From NCBI GenBank assembly GCA_028293745.1, contig JAQGOF010000224.1, positions 1 through 43,218 of the forward strand: DNA of 43,218 bases, read 5' to 3'. Positions 34,146-43,109 of the stretch are shown piece by piece. The notes under the pieces are model-generated. The model was not told the origin of the DNA, did not search any database, and was given only the letters and a program-made list of their open reading frames with translations. A program made the position numbers and the translations under genes. The stretch's first letter is position 1. Each line of letters opens with the position of its first letter. Source of the DNA: Gammaproteobacteria bacterium (GTDB lineage: Bacteria; Pseudomonadota; Gammaproteobacteria; Steroidobacterales; Steroidobacteraceae).

Positions 34146-35933
34146 CTATTTGTTTGCCGCCACGGCCGTCGTGCGATGCTTTTGTGCCGCGATCCACTGG
34201 TTCGTTCTCGAGTCCAGCAGATCGAGAGGCAGGACGCCCCCGTTGAGCATCTCATCGTGGAAGGCGCGCAGGTCGAAACGTGTCCCCAGTTCCTTCCGGG
34301 CTCGTTCGCGCAGCTCCCGGAATTTGAGCTGGCCGAGCTTGTATGCGAGCGCCTGCGCAGGCCACGCAATGTAGCGGTCGGTTTCTGCCTGGAGCGTGGG
34401 CTCATCGACCGCGTCGGTTTTGCGAAAGAACTCGACTACCTGATCGCGTGTCCATCCCTTCGAATGGATGCCGGTATCGACGACGAGTCTCACAGCGCGA
34501 AACAACTCACTGGAGAGACGTCCGTAGTCGCTGACGGGATCCTGATAGAAGCCCACTTCCCGGCCCAGTTGCTCTGCGTATAGGGCCCACCCCTCGACGT
34601 AGCCGGAATTGCCGCCATGCTGGCGAAACTTCGGCAAATCAGGCAGCGTCTGGGCGACTGAGAGTTGCATGTGGTGCCCGGGAACTCCCTCGTGATAGGC
34701 GACAGCCTCATCGTCGATGAGAGAGCGTTGGCCGAAATTCGCAACTGCCACAACTACCCGGCCCGGTCGTTTGCCATCGGGTGTGCCTGTCTGGTAGTGC
34801 GTGGCGTTGCCGGGCTCGAAATCAGGCATCGGCTCGACGGTGACCGGTGCGCCAGGCACAACGCCAAACAACTCCGGCAGCTTGGGCTGCATTTGCGCGA
34901 TGTACTTGCGGAAATCCTCGACAATTTGCCCAGCAGACACCGGCCGGTACTTCGAATTGTCTTTGGCGGCGGCGCGAAACGCCGCAAGATCGGTGAAACC
35001 TTCGCGCCTCGCAATGGCCAGCATGTCCGCCTGGATCCGATCGATCTCACGCAGGCCGATCTGATGAATCTGATCCGGCGTGAGCTTGCTGAGGGTCGTG
35101 CGGCTGCGAATGTCATTCAGATAGCGTTTCTCGCCGCCGGGCAATGTAGTAACCGACAATGTGGTGCGGCCAAACGGCGCATATTCCTCGGAGATGAACG
35201 CGGCAAAAGCCAGATAGGCGGGCAACACCTCATTGACGACCGTGGTCGTTATTTCTTTCGTCAGGCGCCGCTGTTCATCCTCCGGGATGACACTCGGATA
35301 TTTCCTGGTCGGCGCCAGAAATGGATCACCCGCGATGACTCCGAGGCATTGGGCCGGCACCTTCTCGAGCAGAAAACGCACGGGCATGAGTTGATCATTC
35401 TTGCCGGCGCGCAGAACCTCCTCCGTCTGGGTAAACACGCGGGGGATCTGGTGAAGTCGGGATACGTAGTCCTCATATTGCTTCACCGAATCGAACGGCA
35501 CAGCCAACGGCAGATCCGCCAGACGAACGTGCGGACCACTCATCTGGTTTACCGGCATCTCATATTCTTTGAAGTCGTAGTCTGCGATGCGCTGCTCGAG
35601 CACGCGAGCCATGACCTGGTGCGACAGAACATCCTGTTCGCGAAAGCCCGCCGTGGAAATGGCGTTCAACCGCTTCAGAAAGCCCGTATCGCGGCTGTGC
35701 TGGCTATTGACTCCCGCGATTGAAAAATCGCTCAACTGATCGTTGTAGCGGTAGTCGCCAAACGAGGTTGCCGCCTCCGGATGAGCCTTCAAATCAGACT
35801 CGTATTGCTCCTCGAAGAGGGCGTTCTGTTCCGCCAGGCGGGCTTCCACCGCGGATGCTTTACCAACTGCCGATGTCCAGCAAAGGATGGCAGACCAGGA
35901 CAGAAGTCCAATGAGAGCTCGTTGTATTCGCAT
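34146..35933 (-). CDS. exported DUF885-family metallopeptidase-like protein
   Basis: A 595-residue protein with a signal sequence (GLLSWSAILCWTSAVGKASA) and the DUF885 fold. The zinc-site-like motif is His414-Glu-Gly-Val-Pro-Gly-His-His421 in AVAYHEGVPGHHMQ. It is followed by GYVEGWALYAEQLGRE with the third acidic ligand, and by the family segment RYIAWPAQALAYKLGQ. Related proteins are related to carboxypeptidase/thimet-type metallopeptidases, but few have known substrates. It probably cleaves short peptides in the periplasm. It is convergent with the reductase gene and stands alone, with no strong ribosome-binding site visible. Its presence next to peptide-type transport and amino-acid genes fits a peptide-using region. 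Confidence 0.9.
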   Translation of the reverse strand: MRIQRALIGLLSWSAILCWTSAVGKASAVEARLAEQNALFEEQYESDLKAHPEAATSFGDYRYNDQLSDFSIAGVNSQHSRDTGFLKRLNAISTAGFREQDVLSHQVMARVLEQRIADYDFKEYEMPVNQMSGPHVRLADLPLAVPFDSVKQYEDYVSRLHQIPRVFTQTEEVLRAGKNDQLMPVRFLLEKVPAQCLGVIAGDPFLAPTRKYPSVIPEDEQRRLTKEITTTVVNEVLPAYLAFAAFISEEYAPFGRTTLSVTTLPGGEKRYLNDIRSRTTLSKLTPDQIHQIGLREIDRIQADMLAIARREGFTDLAAFRAAAKDNSKYRPVSAGQIVEDFRKYIAQMQPKLPELFGVVPGAPVTVEPMPDFEPGNATHYQTGTPDGKRPGRVVVAVANFGQRSLIDDEAVAYHEGVPGHHMQLSVAQTLPDLPKFRQHGGNSGYVEGWALYAEQLGREVGFYQDPVSDYGRLSSELFRAVRLVVDTGIHSKGWTRDQVVEFFRKTDAVDEPTLQAETDRYIAWPAQALAYKLGQLKFRELRERARKELGTRFDLRAFHDEMLNGGVLPLDLLDSRTNQWIAAQKHRTTAVAANK

Positions 35934-36328
<395 letters not shown>

Positions 36329-36410
36329 ACCGGGCCCGCCCTCGAACGAGGGGGGCCGGCAGCCTAGCAGGTTTGCGACCGGACGCAACAGAATGCGCCG
36401 GTTTTCAACA

Positions 36411-36436
36411 TAAATTCCTTATAAATTAGGAATTTA
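36411..36436. repeat. AT-rich inverted repeat upstream of the integrase
   Basis: TAAATTCCT and AGGAATTTA form a 9-bp inverted repeat around an 8-base AT loop. It stands out in the GC-rich surroundings and lies at the start of the mobile island; it could be a terminator, an IHF/Xis-type bending region or part of the attachment site. Confidence 0.4.
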
Positions 36437-36470
36437 CGAGCACCGATGCTACGTTCGAGGCAGGTGATGT

Positions 36471-36488
36471 CCGCCCGACTTCGGGCGG
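36471..36488. repeat. GC-rich hairpin upstream of the integrase
   Basis: CCGCCCG and CGGGCGG pair around ACTT, a stable stem-loop 110 bp before the integrase gene. It has no U run. Its role (terminator of upstream transcription or element boundary) is unknown. Confidence 0.4.
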
Positions 36489-36536
36489 GCGTCTGTCGCG
36501 ACTAGTCGCAGTGCGGCTCGGGGTATCGCACAGCGG

Positions 36537-36571
36537 GTAGTCCACAAGTAGTCCACAAGGGTAGTCCACAA
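36537..36571 (+). repeat. three direct repeats GTAGTCCACAA, probable integrase arm sites
   Basis: The 11-bp unit GTAGTCCACAA occurs at 36537-36547, 36548-36558 and 36561-36571, the first two exactly in tandem and the third after two bases. They lie 28 bp before the integrase start. Short iterated repeats at this place are typical of arm-type binding sites of tyrosine integrases and could also control the integrase promoter. Confidence 0.6.
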
Positions 36572-36598
36572 ACGGGTGGGCTGCCCCGAGGTCGCCCC

Positions 36599-37981
36599 AT
36601 GTCTTCGAACCCCAGCACATTCAAGTTTCCTGCCCAGATCACGGCACTTAGCCCAATTGGCAAGTCATACGACATCGCCGACCCCGCCGTCCCAAACCTG
36701 CTACTGCGGGTCGGCCCTACTGGCACCAAGCGCTGGCTGTTCCGTTACCAATGGAGAAGAAAGCAAACGCGAATTTCGATCGGCCACTTCCCGGACGTCG
36801 GACTCGCCGAAGCGCGCGAACAGGCGATCAAACATCAAAATCAAATCAAGGACGGCATCGATCCCCGCGCGACTGAGCGCGGGATTGCCGGTCGCTCCGT
36901 GGGCAGAAAACCCGTGGACCGACCGGCCCCTGCCTCATCTGAGGCCGCGTCCCCGCAAGCACTTGCTCCTGCAACCGCGGCCGATGACCCCCTGTCCATA
37001 CCCAAGCCTGACGATCCGGCGGACAAGCACAGCGTTCATTTCCTCGCCTACGAATACGTGGAGTTCTACGTCAAGCGCCAGCGAGAAGGCTCCCGCGAAG
37101 TGGTCCGCATTTTGAAAAAGGATGCTTTGCCGTATTGGCAGACACGCGACGCCAGGACCATCAGTTCACGAGAGATCATCGAACGGTTGGATGCCATCGT
37201 GAACCGTGGAGCGCCTGTCATGGCGAACCGAACCGCTCAAATCTTCGCTCAAATGTTCACCTTTGGAATCCATCGTTCCATTGTGACCAATTCGCCCGTG
37301 AATCTGCTCCTTCCGCCTGGTGGAAGTGAGAGCGCCGGCGATCGAGTGCTCTGCGACGACGAGTTACATCGATTTATCCATGGCTTGCCATTCATCGCGC
37401 AGACAGAAGTTCGCCGGCGCACATTGATGGTCCTGCTTCTCACAGCGATCCGCCGGGGATCGCTCGCTCAGGCGAAGTGGACGGAGATCGACTTCAACAC
37501 CTGTGAGTGGCACGTCCCAGCAGAACACGACAAAGAGCGCCGCTCGCACATCGTTCCCCTAACAGGTTGGGCAGTTGAGGAATTAATCGCCTTAAAGCGG
37601 CTGAGCAAAGATTCCGTCTTCGTTCTTCCCAAGCGCCGAAAGAACAGAACCGATCAACCCTCCAGCGCTCAACTTATCTCCCGCAGCGTCAAACGCCTTC
37701 AGGGGCGGTTTCAGGCAATCGGAATAGCGCCGTTCACTCCTCATGACATTCGCCGCACCGCACGGACCCAACTTGCAAAGTTGGGCACGTCAGAGGACAT
37801 CGCCGAAAGGGTCTTGAATCACAGTCGCGGTGAAATTATCAACACGTACGATCTACACAAATACGTCCCAGAGAAGCGAATGGCGTTGAAGCGATGGGAG
37901 TGCAAATTGCGAAGCCTCCTAGAAATGAGTCCCCCGAACCCCACTGCGCGCGAGCTGATTCGAAATTGGCTCAAGCAATAG
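36599..37981 (+). CDS. P4-type tyrosine integrase
   Basis: A 460-residue site-specific recombinase with an N-terminal DUF4102-like arm-binding domain (LLLRVGPTGTKRWLFRYQW, ISIGHFPDVGLAEAREQA). A Pro/Ala-rich linker at about 100-140 is longer than usual. A core-binding domain follows and then the catalytic domain. The active-site set is complete: Arg285 (TAIRRGSL), Lys312, His382 and Arg385 (PHDIRRTART), His408 (VLNHSRG) and Tyr417 (INTYDLHKY). It should insert and excise the genomic island to its right. A tRNA-Pro lies upstream, but with its 5' end towards the gene, unlike most P4-type islands, which sit at the tRNA 3' end. The right attachment site is not in the window. Confidence 0.95.
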   Translation: MSSNPSTFKFPAQITALSPIGKSYDIADPAVPNLLLRVGPTGTKRWLFRYQWRRKQTRISIGHFPDVGLAEAREQAIKHQNQIKDGIDPRATERGIAGRSVGRKPVDRPAPASSEAASPQALAPATAADDPLSIPKPDDPADKHSVHFLAYEYVEFYVKRQREGSREVVRILKKDALPYWQTRDARTISSREIIERLDAIVNRGAPVMANRTAQIFAQMFTFGIHRSIVTNSPVNLLLPPGGSESAGDRVLCDDELHRFIHGLPFIAQTEVRRRTLMVLLLTAIRRGSLAQAKWTEIDFNTCEWHVPAEHDKERRSHIVPLTGWAVEELIALKRLSKDSVFVLPKRRKNRTDQPSSAQLISRSVKRLQGRFQAIGIAPFTPHDIRRTARTQLAKLGTSEDIAERVLNHSRGEIINTYDLHKYVPEKRMALKRWECKLRSLLEMSPPNPTARELIRNWLKQ

Positions 37982-37991
37982 GAGCTACCGA

Positions 37992-38084
37992 ATGAGCGAG
38001 CAAGAGCTCGCTAAGGAAGGGCTTTCGAACGTTGGACGGCGGGGCCGCGGGATGATTGCCGCGGCTCTGCCCGTTCGCGGCTGA
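37992..38084 (+). CDS. possible 30-residue peptide after the integrase
   Basis: ATG at 37992 with GGAG seven bases upstream opens a 30-codon frame (starting MSEQELAKEGL, ending ALPVRG) directly after the integrase stop. It contains a GC stem-loop (38044-38065, 7-bp stem). The ribosome-binding site is convincing but the peptide is too short to recognise, and the stem could equally be a terminator. Treat as a weak prediction. Confidence 0.25.
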   Translation: MSEQELAKEGLSNVGRRGRGMIAAALPVRG

Positions 38085-38204
38085 CAAGGCAACTGACACT
38101 GATTTCCTGCACCTTGTCGAAAAAACACGTGGAGCAGCGCTTACGAGACGCGGAAGACTATCGCTGGATTGCATCTCGCAACAGTGCACGTGTGAGCATC
38201 AAAC

Positions 38205-39947
38205 TCATCGATCCGGGACGCCTGCCTGAAGCGTTCCTGAGTCAGGCCCACCGGACGTTTGTCTGTCAAGCAGAAACCTCTTTGCGAGCAGCACAACTAG
38301 ACGATTGGGGAGCTGCGCGCGCCAATGGCGCGACGCTAGCAGGCCAATCCATTCCATGCCGTATTTTGAGAACTGGAATGCATCGATTCCCGGCACCTCG
38401 GGCAGCGATGTGCCAAGCATATTCTCCAGCTCTTCGTAAGTCGCAGGCAGAGACAGGAAAGCTTCCGTGAAACCGCTACTCTTCAGTGCGGTCTCGTCAC
38501 CGAGGGCCGCGTCGTAGTCCTGATCCGGCGACCAGGCATTCAAAGTGGTCCCGGCGAACAGGGGCACGACGCGCTCAGTCAACATCCGCCAGCCCCCCGC
38601 TGTCAGAATGGAACACCACAGCCCCATGGTGAGGAGGACAGTAGAGGTTGCCTGGAACTCCGTCGCCTCCTCGTGCCCATATCTCACCGCCACAAGATCC
38701 TCGAAACTATCGCTGCTGATCGGCGCGAACTTTTTCAACTGCTTCGCAAACCCTAGTCGGTCAACCAGCGTTAGCAGCCACCGTTCGGCCTCGTCGTACC
38801 GTTCGCCCGCGAGAAGACCCAACAGGCCCAGCGAGACGTCGGTCGATTGCCTATCGAAGCAAGGCGATCCACTGATCGAGTGAGATTCAATCAACGCGGC
38901 AAGCATGGCCGCCAGGCCACGCGCGTTTTCTCTGAAACTCTCGTGCGCAGCCTCCATCAGCCGGAAAGCGGTCGCCAGTGCCCCCAGTCTACCGATCTCA
39001 TCAAAGACGCGTTCAACTACCAATGTGTGATCGCTATAGACTGAGGCCAACGCGGACTGCGTTAGGTAATAGGGCTCAAGCTTCGAGTGGTACCACTCGG
39101 CCGTGCTGACGTAGTGGACCATCAAGAGCTGAAAGGCTTCTGCGGCTGCGGCATTTTCAAGGTACTCGTACTTGCACAGAAATGACCATGTAGCCAGCAC
39201 GGAGTACTCAGATAAGAGGAATGCGGCTTCCAGGTTACCTGCATCTCGTGCCCACAACCGAATGACCCCATTAACCATGAGGCAAGTACGCAGACCGGTC
39301 AACAGCCGCTTCTGCTTCGCTCGCCCCGAGCCCGTATCGAGGATCGCGTGATCAAGCAGTTGCTTTATGAGTGTGCGTCCATGCTCATACGAAACCTCCG
39401 GTGTCTCAACGGTTGCCAGGGCCTTCCGAAACAGTGACTGGTACGCCTCCGGCAAGGCAAACTCGTTCAGGAGGAATTTCTCCGCCCAACTTGCCAGTCT
39501 CGATCCATTGACCACGCCAGTCTCTATCGGATCTCTCGCCGACCACTTCTCAAGATATGAGCTGACCTCCAGTGTGAGCTCCTGCTTCAGATCGCCATTT
39601 GTTAGCACCCAGACGATCTTGGGTAGCGCCTTGTCTTCTGGAAGAACGTGACTCCGAAGATAGACATCCGCAATCTCTTCAAGAGAATGCCGAATGGACT
39701 GCCTGCCGACGCCCCAAACGTCCCGATCGATGTCGCCGCATTTCAACACCCATATGTGCAGCGCTGTTCGTCCATCTTCAGTGGGCCCTCGGGACACGAT
39801 GTCCACGCCGTACTGCCGAATGCCCGTTTGAGGCTTGAAGACGATCTGATGATCCATCGCCGACAGAAGCTGAGGGACGAACATATCGAGCTCGCCAGCC
39901 TCTCGCATGAGTCCCACGTACTCTTCGAAGACTAGGCGCAGGCTCAC
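38205..39947 (-). CDS. large protein with PD-(D/E)XK nuclease-like N-terminus, putative defence effector
   Basis: A 580-residue protein of no family I recognise by name. The first 120 residues look like a restriction-endonuclease fold: an N-terminal helix with acidic residues (VFEEYVGLM), then QYGVDIVSRG with Asp49, then the strand ALHIWVLKCGDI with Lys69. The residue two before the Lys is Val, not Glu/Asp/Gln, so catalysis is uncertain. The remaining 450 residues are predicted mostly helical with no clear motif. GTG at 39947 is preferred because it overlaps the upstream stop (GTGA) and has GAGAGACGA just before it; a TTG 14 codons earlier is the alternative. It is the third gene of a SIR2/helical-repeat operon in an integrase island, which suggests an anti-phage role. 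Confidence 0.7.
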   Translation of the reverse strand: MSLRLVFEEYVGLMREAGELDMFVPQLLSAMDHQIVFKPQTGIRQYGVDIVSRGPTEDGRTALHIWVLKCGDIDRDVWGVGRQSIRHSLEEIADVYLRSHVLPEDKALPKIVWVLTNGDLKQELTLEVSSYLEKWSARDPIETGVVNGSRLASWAEKFLLNEFALPEAYQSLFRKALATVETPEVSYEHGRTLIKQLLDHAILDTGSGRAKQKRLLTGLRTCLMVNGVIRLWARDAGNLEAAFLLSEYSVLATWSFLCKYEYLENAAAAEAFQLLMVHYVSTAEWYHSKLEPYYLTQSALASVYSDHTLVVERVFDEIGRLGALATAFRLMEAAHESFRENARGLAAMLAALIESHSISGSPCFDRQSTDVSLGLLGLLAGERYDEAERWLLTLVDRLGFAKQLKKFAPISSDSFEDLVAVRYGHEEATEFQATSTVLLTMGLWCSILTAGGWRMLTERVVPLFAGTTLNAWSPDQDYDAALGDETALKSSGFTEAFLSLPATYEELENMLGTSLPEVPGIDAFQFSKYGMEWIGLLASRHWRAQLPNRLVVLLAKRFLLDRQTSGGPDSGTLQAGVPDR

Positions 39948-41665
39948 GACTCGTCTCTCAGATACAAGAGCCGCTGCCGCTGTCCCCAAATCGGATCGGA
40001 GCGCTCCGATCCTGGCAGCTCGAATGAATGCGACATCTGCTTCAACTCCATCAGCTGGGGCGGTTGACCCGGGATGCGAGTGACCACCTTACGGCCCTGT
40101 TTCACGTTGAACTTCGTTACGAACTGCGCGAATACAGATTGCCTCTCGGCCTGTTTGTGGATTTCCCTCTGCTCGTGAGCCCAAACGCGTCGGAGCGCCC
40201 AGAGCTTTGCTTCCGAGGGTCGCAACTCTTTCGCTTCCGGAAGACTCCTTAGTACTCCATCCCACTCCGTCAGGGCCCCCAAAAGCTCAGTGATGGCAGC
40301 GCCAATCGGGCTATTCGCATCGACGGTTGTCGATTTCCCGGACAGAAACTCCCGCGCAGCGTTCGGAAATTCCACGAACAGGTAGTTGGTGAACACTTCC
40401 CGAAAAGCCTCAAGGCCCCAAGGTTGCAGATCTGAAGCCGTTGCGAACACGAACATGAAGTGACAGATCGCGGGCCCGCTTAGAGAAACGCCAAGCACAC
40501 GCCGCACCGCCTTTACACGAGTAGAAGATTCGGCCTCCACAAACACACCGACATCGGGTGTCAGAGACTCCGGATCGAGAAAAGTGTGCTGAAGCAGCGA
40601 TCGCAGCGGAATCGTCGCGACCTTTGGTTTCAGAAGCCACCGCGAAGCCACCTGAGAGAACAACGCCGACTCAGCCGTAAACGCGCCGAAGATATTGGGA
40701 AACACTTCCTTCAGCTCTATCTGACGCCCCGGCTCGCATAGGGCATCACATACCTGAAGCACGAAAGAACGCGTCGCTGGAACATCAATCAATCTCCCAA
40801 TGGCTCCGTCGACTTCAGGTCTGATCGCGTCATCATTTAACGCGGCGATGAGGAGACGCTGTGCGATCCGTACGAAGCTCTCCTCTGGCCAAACCTCCGC
40901 CGGCAGACGTGGCAACCAACCGCAGATCGCTGCTTGCGCCTGCTTCGGCCCCGACTCTGCCGCACGTTCAATCATCGGCCTGAGTGCGGGATCGATCTCG
41001 GACAGTCTGCAGAGCACTAGCCAAGCGGAGAAGGCAGTCCCCTCAGTGTTGATTGCGCTTTCTGTACTCGCTCGAAGATCCTTGGCATATGGCACTAGCA
41101 CACTCGCGCCCAGTGTGTCGGCGATCACGGTGATACCGCGGAGAGCAGCAGTACGTGCACGCTCGCTGCCCGACCCGACGATCGAATGAAAGTACCTCAA
41201 CGCTGCCTCTGGGCTCGCGGTAGCGAAGGCGTTCAGCAGGATCGCAACGTCATCAAAAGATAGTTCGTCCGGATGGGCAACTGCATAGTCGATGCATTGC
41301 TGGCCGAGACTTGCCGTCGAGCGAAACAGCGCAGTCACCGGTTCGCGGAGGGACCATAGATGTTTCGGATCCTGTTTTCGGAGAAACGCAGTCAGTTCGC
41401 AGATCTCTGTCGGAGAGATCTGAAGGTGGGCAACGGCCGGCATCAGGCACAGGTAAGCCTTCTGCCGCATCTTCTCATCCGCCACGGCCGTGCGAATGGC
41501 CTGCAGTAGGCTCCATTCGTTGCCGTGCCGGGATGCCAATTCTTTATATATCTGCTGCTTCTGGCCTCGGCCATCGCCCCGCGTTGCCACGTAGATGACC
41601 TCGAGGAGTGCGGGCAAATCGTGGAGATTGGCGTCAATTTGCTGTGACACGTCCGGGTCGTTCAT
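39944..41665 (-). CDS. large helical-repeat-like protein of unknown function
   Basis: A 573-residue protein that looks almost entirely alpha-helical, with a loose recurrence of helix pairs of 35-45 residues over about 80-400 (for example ARTAALRGITVIADTLG, AQAAICGWLPRLPAEVW, PEVDGAIGRLIDVPATR). This resembles HEAT/ARM-type scaffolds, but I cannot name a family. The C-terminal 100 residues are charged (RRVWAHEQREIHKQAERQ). No signal peptide or membrane span is seen. It starts at ATG 41665, 181 bp after the SIR2 gene, and its stop overlaps the start of the nuclease-like gene (GTGA), so those two are translationally coupled. In the defence setting it could be the phage-sensing or scaffold component. 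Confidence 0.75.
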   Translation of the reverse strand: MNDPDVSQQIDANLHDLPALLEVIYVATRGDGRGQKQQIYKELASRHGNEWSLLQAIRTAVADEKMRQKAYLCLMPAVAHLQISPTEICELTAFLRKQDPKHLWSLREPVTALFRSTASLGQQCIDYAVAHPDELSFDDVAILLNAFATASPEAALRYFHSIVGSGSERARTAALRGITVIADTLGASVLVPYAKDLRASTESAINTEGTAFSAWLVLCRLSEIDPALRPMIERAAESGPKQAQAAICGWLPRLPAEVWPEESFVRIAQRLLIAALNDDAIRPEVDGAIGRLIDVPATRSFVLQVCDALCEPGRQIELKEVFPNIFGAFTAESALFSQVASRWLLKPKVATIPLRSLLQHTFLDPESLTPDVGVFVEAESSTRVKAVRRVLGVSLSGPAICHFMFVFATASDLQPWGLEAFREVFTNYLFVEFPNAAREFLSGKSTTVDANSPIGAAITELLGALTEWDGVLRSLPEAKELRPSEAKLWALRRVWAHEQREIHKQAERQSVFAQFVTKFNVKQGRKVVTRIPGQPPQLMELKQMSHSFELPGSERSDPIWGQRQRLLYLRDES

Positions 41666-41846
41666 AACAGATGCTTCGTCATTACATTTCTAGCCTGGGA
41701 GGCAATTTACTCATGATCATGGCAGCGCGCATAGGCGTCGTCGCTGGCCATGCAACCGTATTATGGGAAGCGCTCCTCCTTTCCATTGTTCGAGAGCGCC
41801 CTTGGAAGCTCGGCATAAACAATCGCGGTTCGTTTCTGATGCTGCC

Positions 41847-42833
41847 CTACCGTGCAAAGAACCTCATCACCTTCGCACGTTCGATCTCATCGTTCCCGAA
41901 GATCTCCCGCAGCAACCGACGTGAGGCACCGATCAGCGCTGTCTGCATGTCTTCTTCGAGCGACGTCTTCGCGTAGATCCGCCCGGCTTGCGCGGTGGAA
42001 TTCAGGACCTTGGCGACATCGCTACCATTCGAGTCGACAACGAATACTCTCAGTCCCTTCGCGATTGCAGCCTGTAGCACTTCGTTGATGTGGTCGTCTC
42101 GGAAGCTATAGCCGATGACCATCAGGCGCGTATCGGACTCGTATAGTCGCGTTGAAAACTCTTCGAAATACCACTTCAGCAGAGGGTATCGCGTTATCGC
42201 CTCCTTCTTCCCGCCTCCCAAGATAAGCATCTCCTTCGCGTCAGCCGTGCGCCAATTGGACGATCCATGGAGCTTGAAGAGGGGCTGCTCGGACCCGACG
42301 ACGTGGTTACCCGAGGGCTGCCACAATCCGGTGGCCGACGGATATGTGGAGCTGCCCTGCGCGACGCGCACAAGCTGCATGCCCGGAAGCTGCCATTTCT
42401 TCCAGGACTCGAAATCAAGATTGTTGTCCTTGTTCGCAAGATAGTGACGCTCGAGCAGCAGATCCTGATTTAGCGTGAAAATCGCATTGAACTGACTGAG
42501 AAAGCTTTGAACCGGACGACGATCCACAATCGAGTCTCGGAACTCGAACGGCTGCGAGTTATAGCCTGCGTTCATCGCGTCAAACATTCTGATGATCGCC
42601 GACTCGAGCGCTGCCAGCAGCGGTTGCTGCGAACGGTCGCGCTGGGTCATCCGGCGCAGCTCATCCAGCGCCGCCTCGAACCCGCCCTTTGGTTGGTTCT
42701 TCCACAGCAACTCTCTCAACGGAGCACATTGCGCCACCGCAATGTCGCCCAGCAAATACTCGAACGCCTCGCTGGCGAGCCATCCGCCCCAATTGCGGCT
42801 GAAGCCGGCGCCAAGGAGTAGATGGTGTTTCAT
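41847..42833 (-). CDS. SIR2-like NAD-binding domain protein, putative defence NADase
   Basis: A 328-residue protein made almost wholly of a SIR2-like fold. LLLGAGFSRNWGG (residues 5-17) is the NAD-binding glycine loop. IFTLNQDLLLERH contains Asn122 and Asp124 of the T-x-N-x-D motif, LFKLHGSSNW has the catalytic-type His189, and LMVIGYSFRDDHINEVL (237-253) is the late Rossmann motif common to defence SIR2 proteins. Such domains degrade NAD+ to stop phage replication. Zinc-finger cysteines of deacetylase sirtuins are absent. Its start overlaps the stop of a 25-codon frame (ATGA) and lacks a good ribosome-binding site. The next genes on the strand are the helical-repeat and nuclease-like proteins. 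Confidence 0.88.
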   Translation of the reverse strand: MKHHLLLGAGFSRNWGGWLASEAFEYLLGDIAVAQCAPLRELLWKNQPKGGFEAALDELRRMTQRDRSQQPLLAALESAIIRMFDAMNAGYNSQPFEFRDSIVDRRPVQSFLSQFNAIFTLNQDLLLERHYLANKDNNLDFESWKKWQLPGMQLVRVAQGSSTYPSATGLWQPSGNHVVGSEQPLFKLHGSSNWRTADAKEMLILGGGKKEAITRYPLLKWYFEEFSTRLYESDTRLMVIGYSFRDDHINEVLQAAIAKGLRVFVVDSNGSDVAKVLNSTAQAGRIYAKTSLEEDMQTALIGASRRLLREIFGNDEIERAKVMRFFAR

Positions 42834-42907
42834 GAACCGAAACCTATGCAGCGAGTTCGGACGTACACAGTGTGGTCGACATCTTCCTGAACGTCTTCAT
42901 CGCGCAT
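42830..42907 (-). CDS. possible 25-residue leader frame coupled to the SIR2 gene
   Basis: ATG at 42907 opens 25 codons (MRDEDVQEDVDH onward) whose TGA overlaps the SIR2 ATG as ATGA. The SIR2 gene has no ribosome-binding site of its own, so translation of this frame could feed it. The peptide is acidic and unrecognised; no strong site precedes it either. It may also be an accident of the sequence. Confidence 0.25.
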   Translation of the reverse strand: MRDEDVQEDVDHTVYVRTRCIGFGS

Positions 42908-43109
42908 GCAACGGTAGCAGATGGGGATCTCTCGGATCCAGGCCGAAAACAGCGAGCCGATACTCGTGATTCAAGTCCGCCTCGATCCGGACTGCGGCCT
43001 CTGACAAGTACGCGGCAATTTCATTGAACGTTGGATGACCAAACCTCGGCCCCGGGACCGTTGTTCGCGGTTCCCTACTGGGGAACGTGGAACACGACGA
43101 CAGTGAGAA
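42897..43109 (-). pseudogene. open fragment of unknown origin upstream of the SIR2 gene
   Basis: A minus-strand frame without a start codon reads FGHPTFNEIAAYLSEAA, EADLNHEYRLAVFGLDP and PHLLPLHAR before a TGA at 42899. The composition is protein-like, and it overlaps the end of the partial gene at the window edge in a different frame. It could be a gene fragment, or the true continuation of the upstream protein after a frameshift. No family is recognised. Confidence 0.3.

Noticed and set aside
34665..35723. 352-codon plus-strand frame opposite the DUF885 gene
   Set aside because: Shadow of a well-supported coding frame; no recognisable motif and no start signal.
36537..36571. CRISPR-like reading of the three GTAGTCCACAA repeats
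   Set aside because: Units are only 11 bp with 0-2 bp between them, there are no spacers and no cas genes; integrase arm sites fit better.
38114..38470. 118-codon plus-strand frame after the integrase
   Set aside because: Most of it is antisense to the end of the nuclease-like gene, with no start signal of its own.
41682..41816. 44-codon minus-strand frame between the SIR2 and helical-repeat genes
   Set aside because: No ribosome-binding site and low-information sequence; a plus-strand frame over the same bases is equally plausible by eye, so neither is called.
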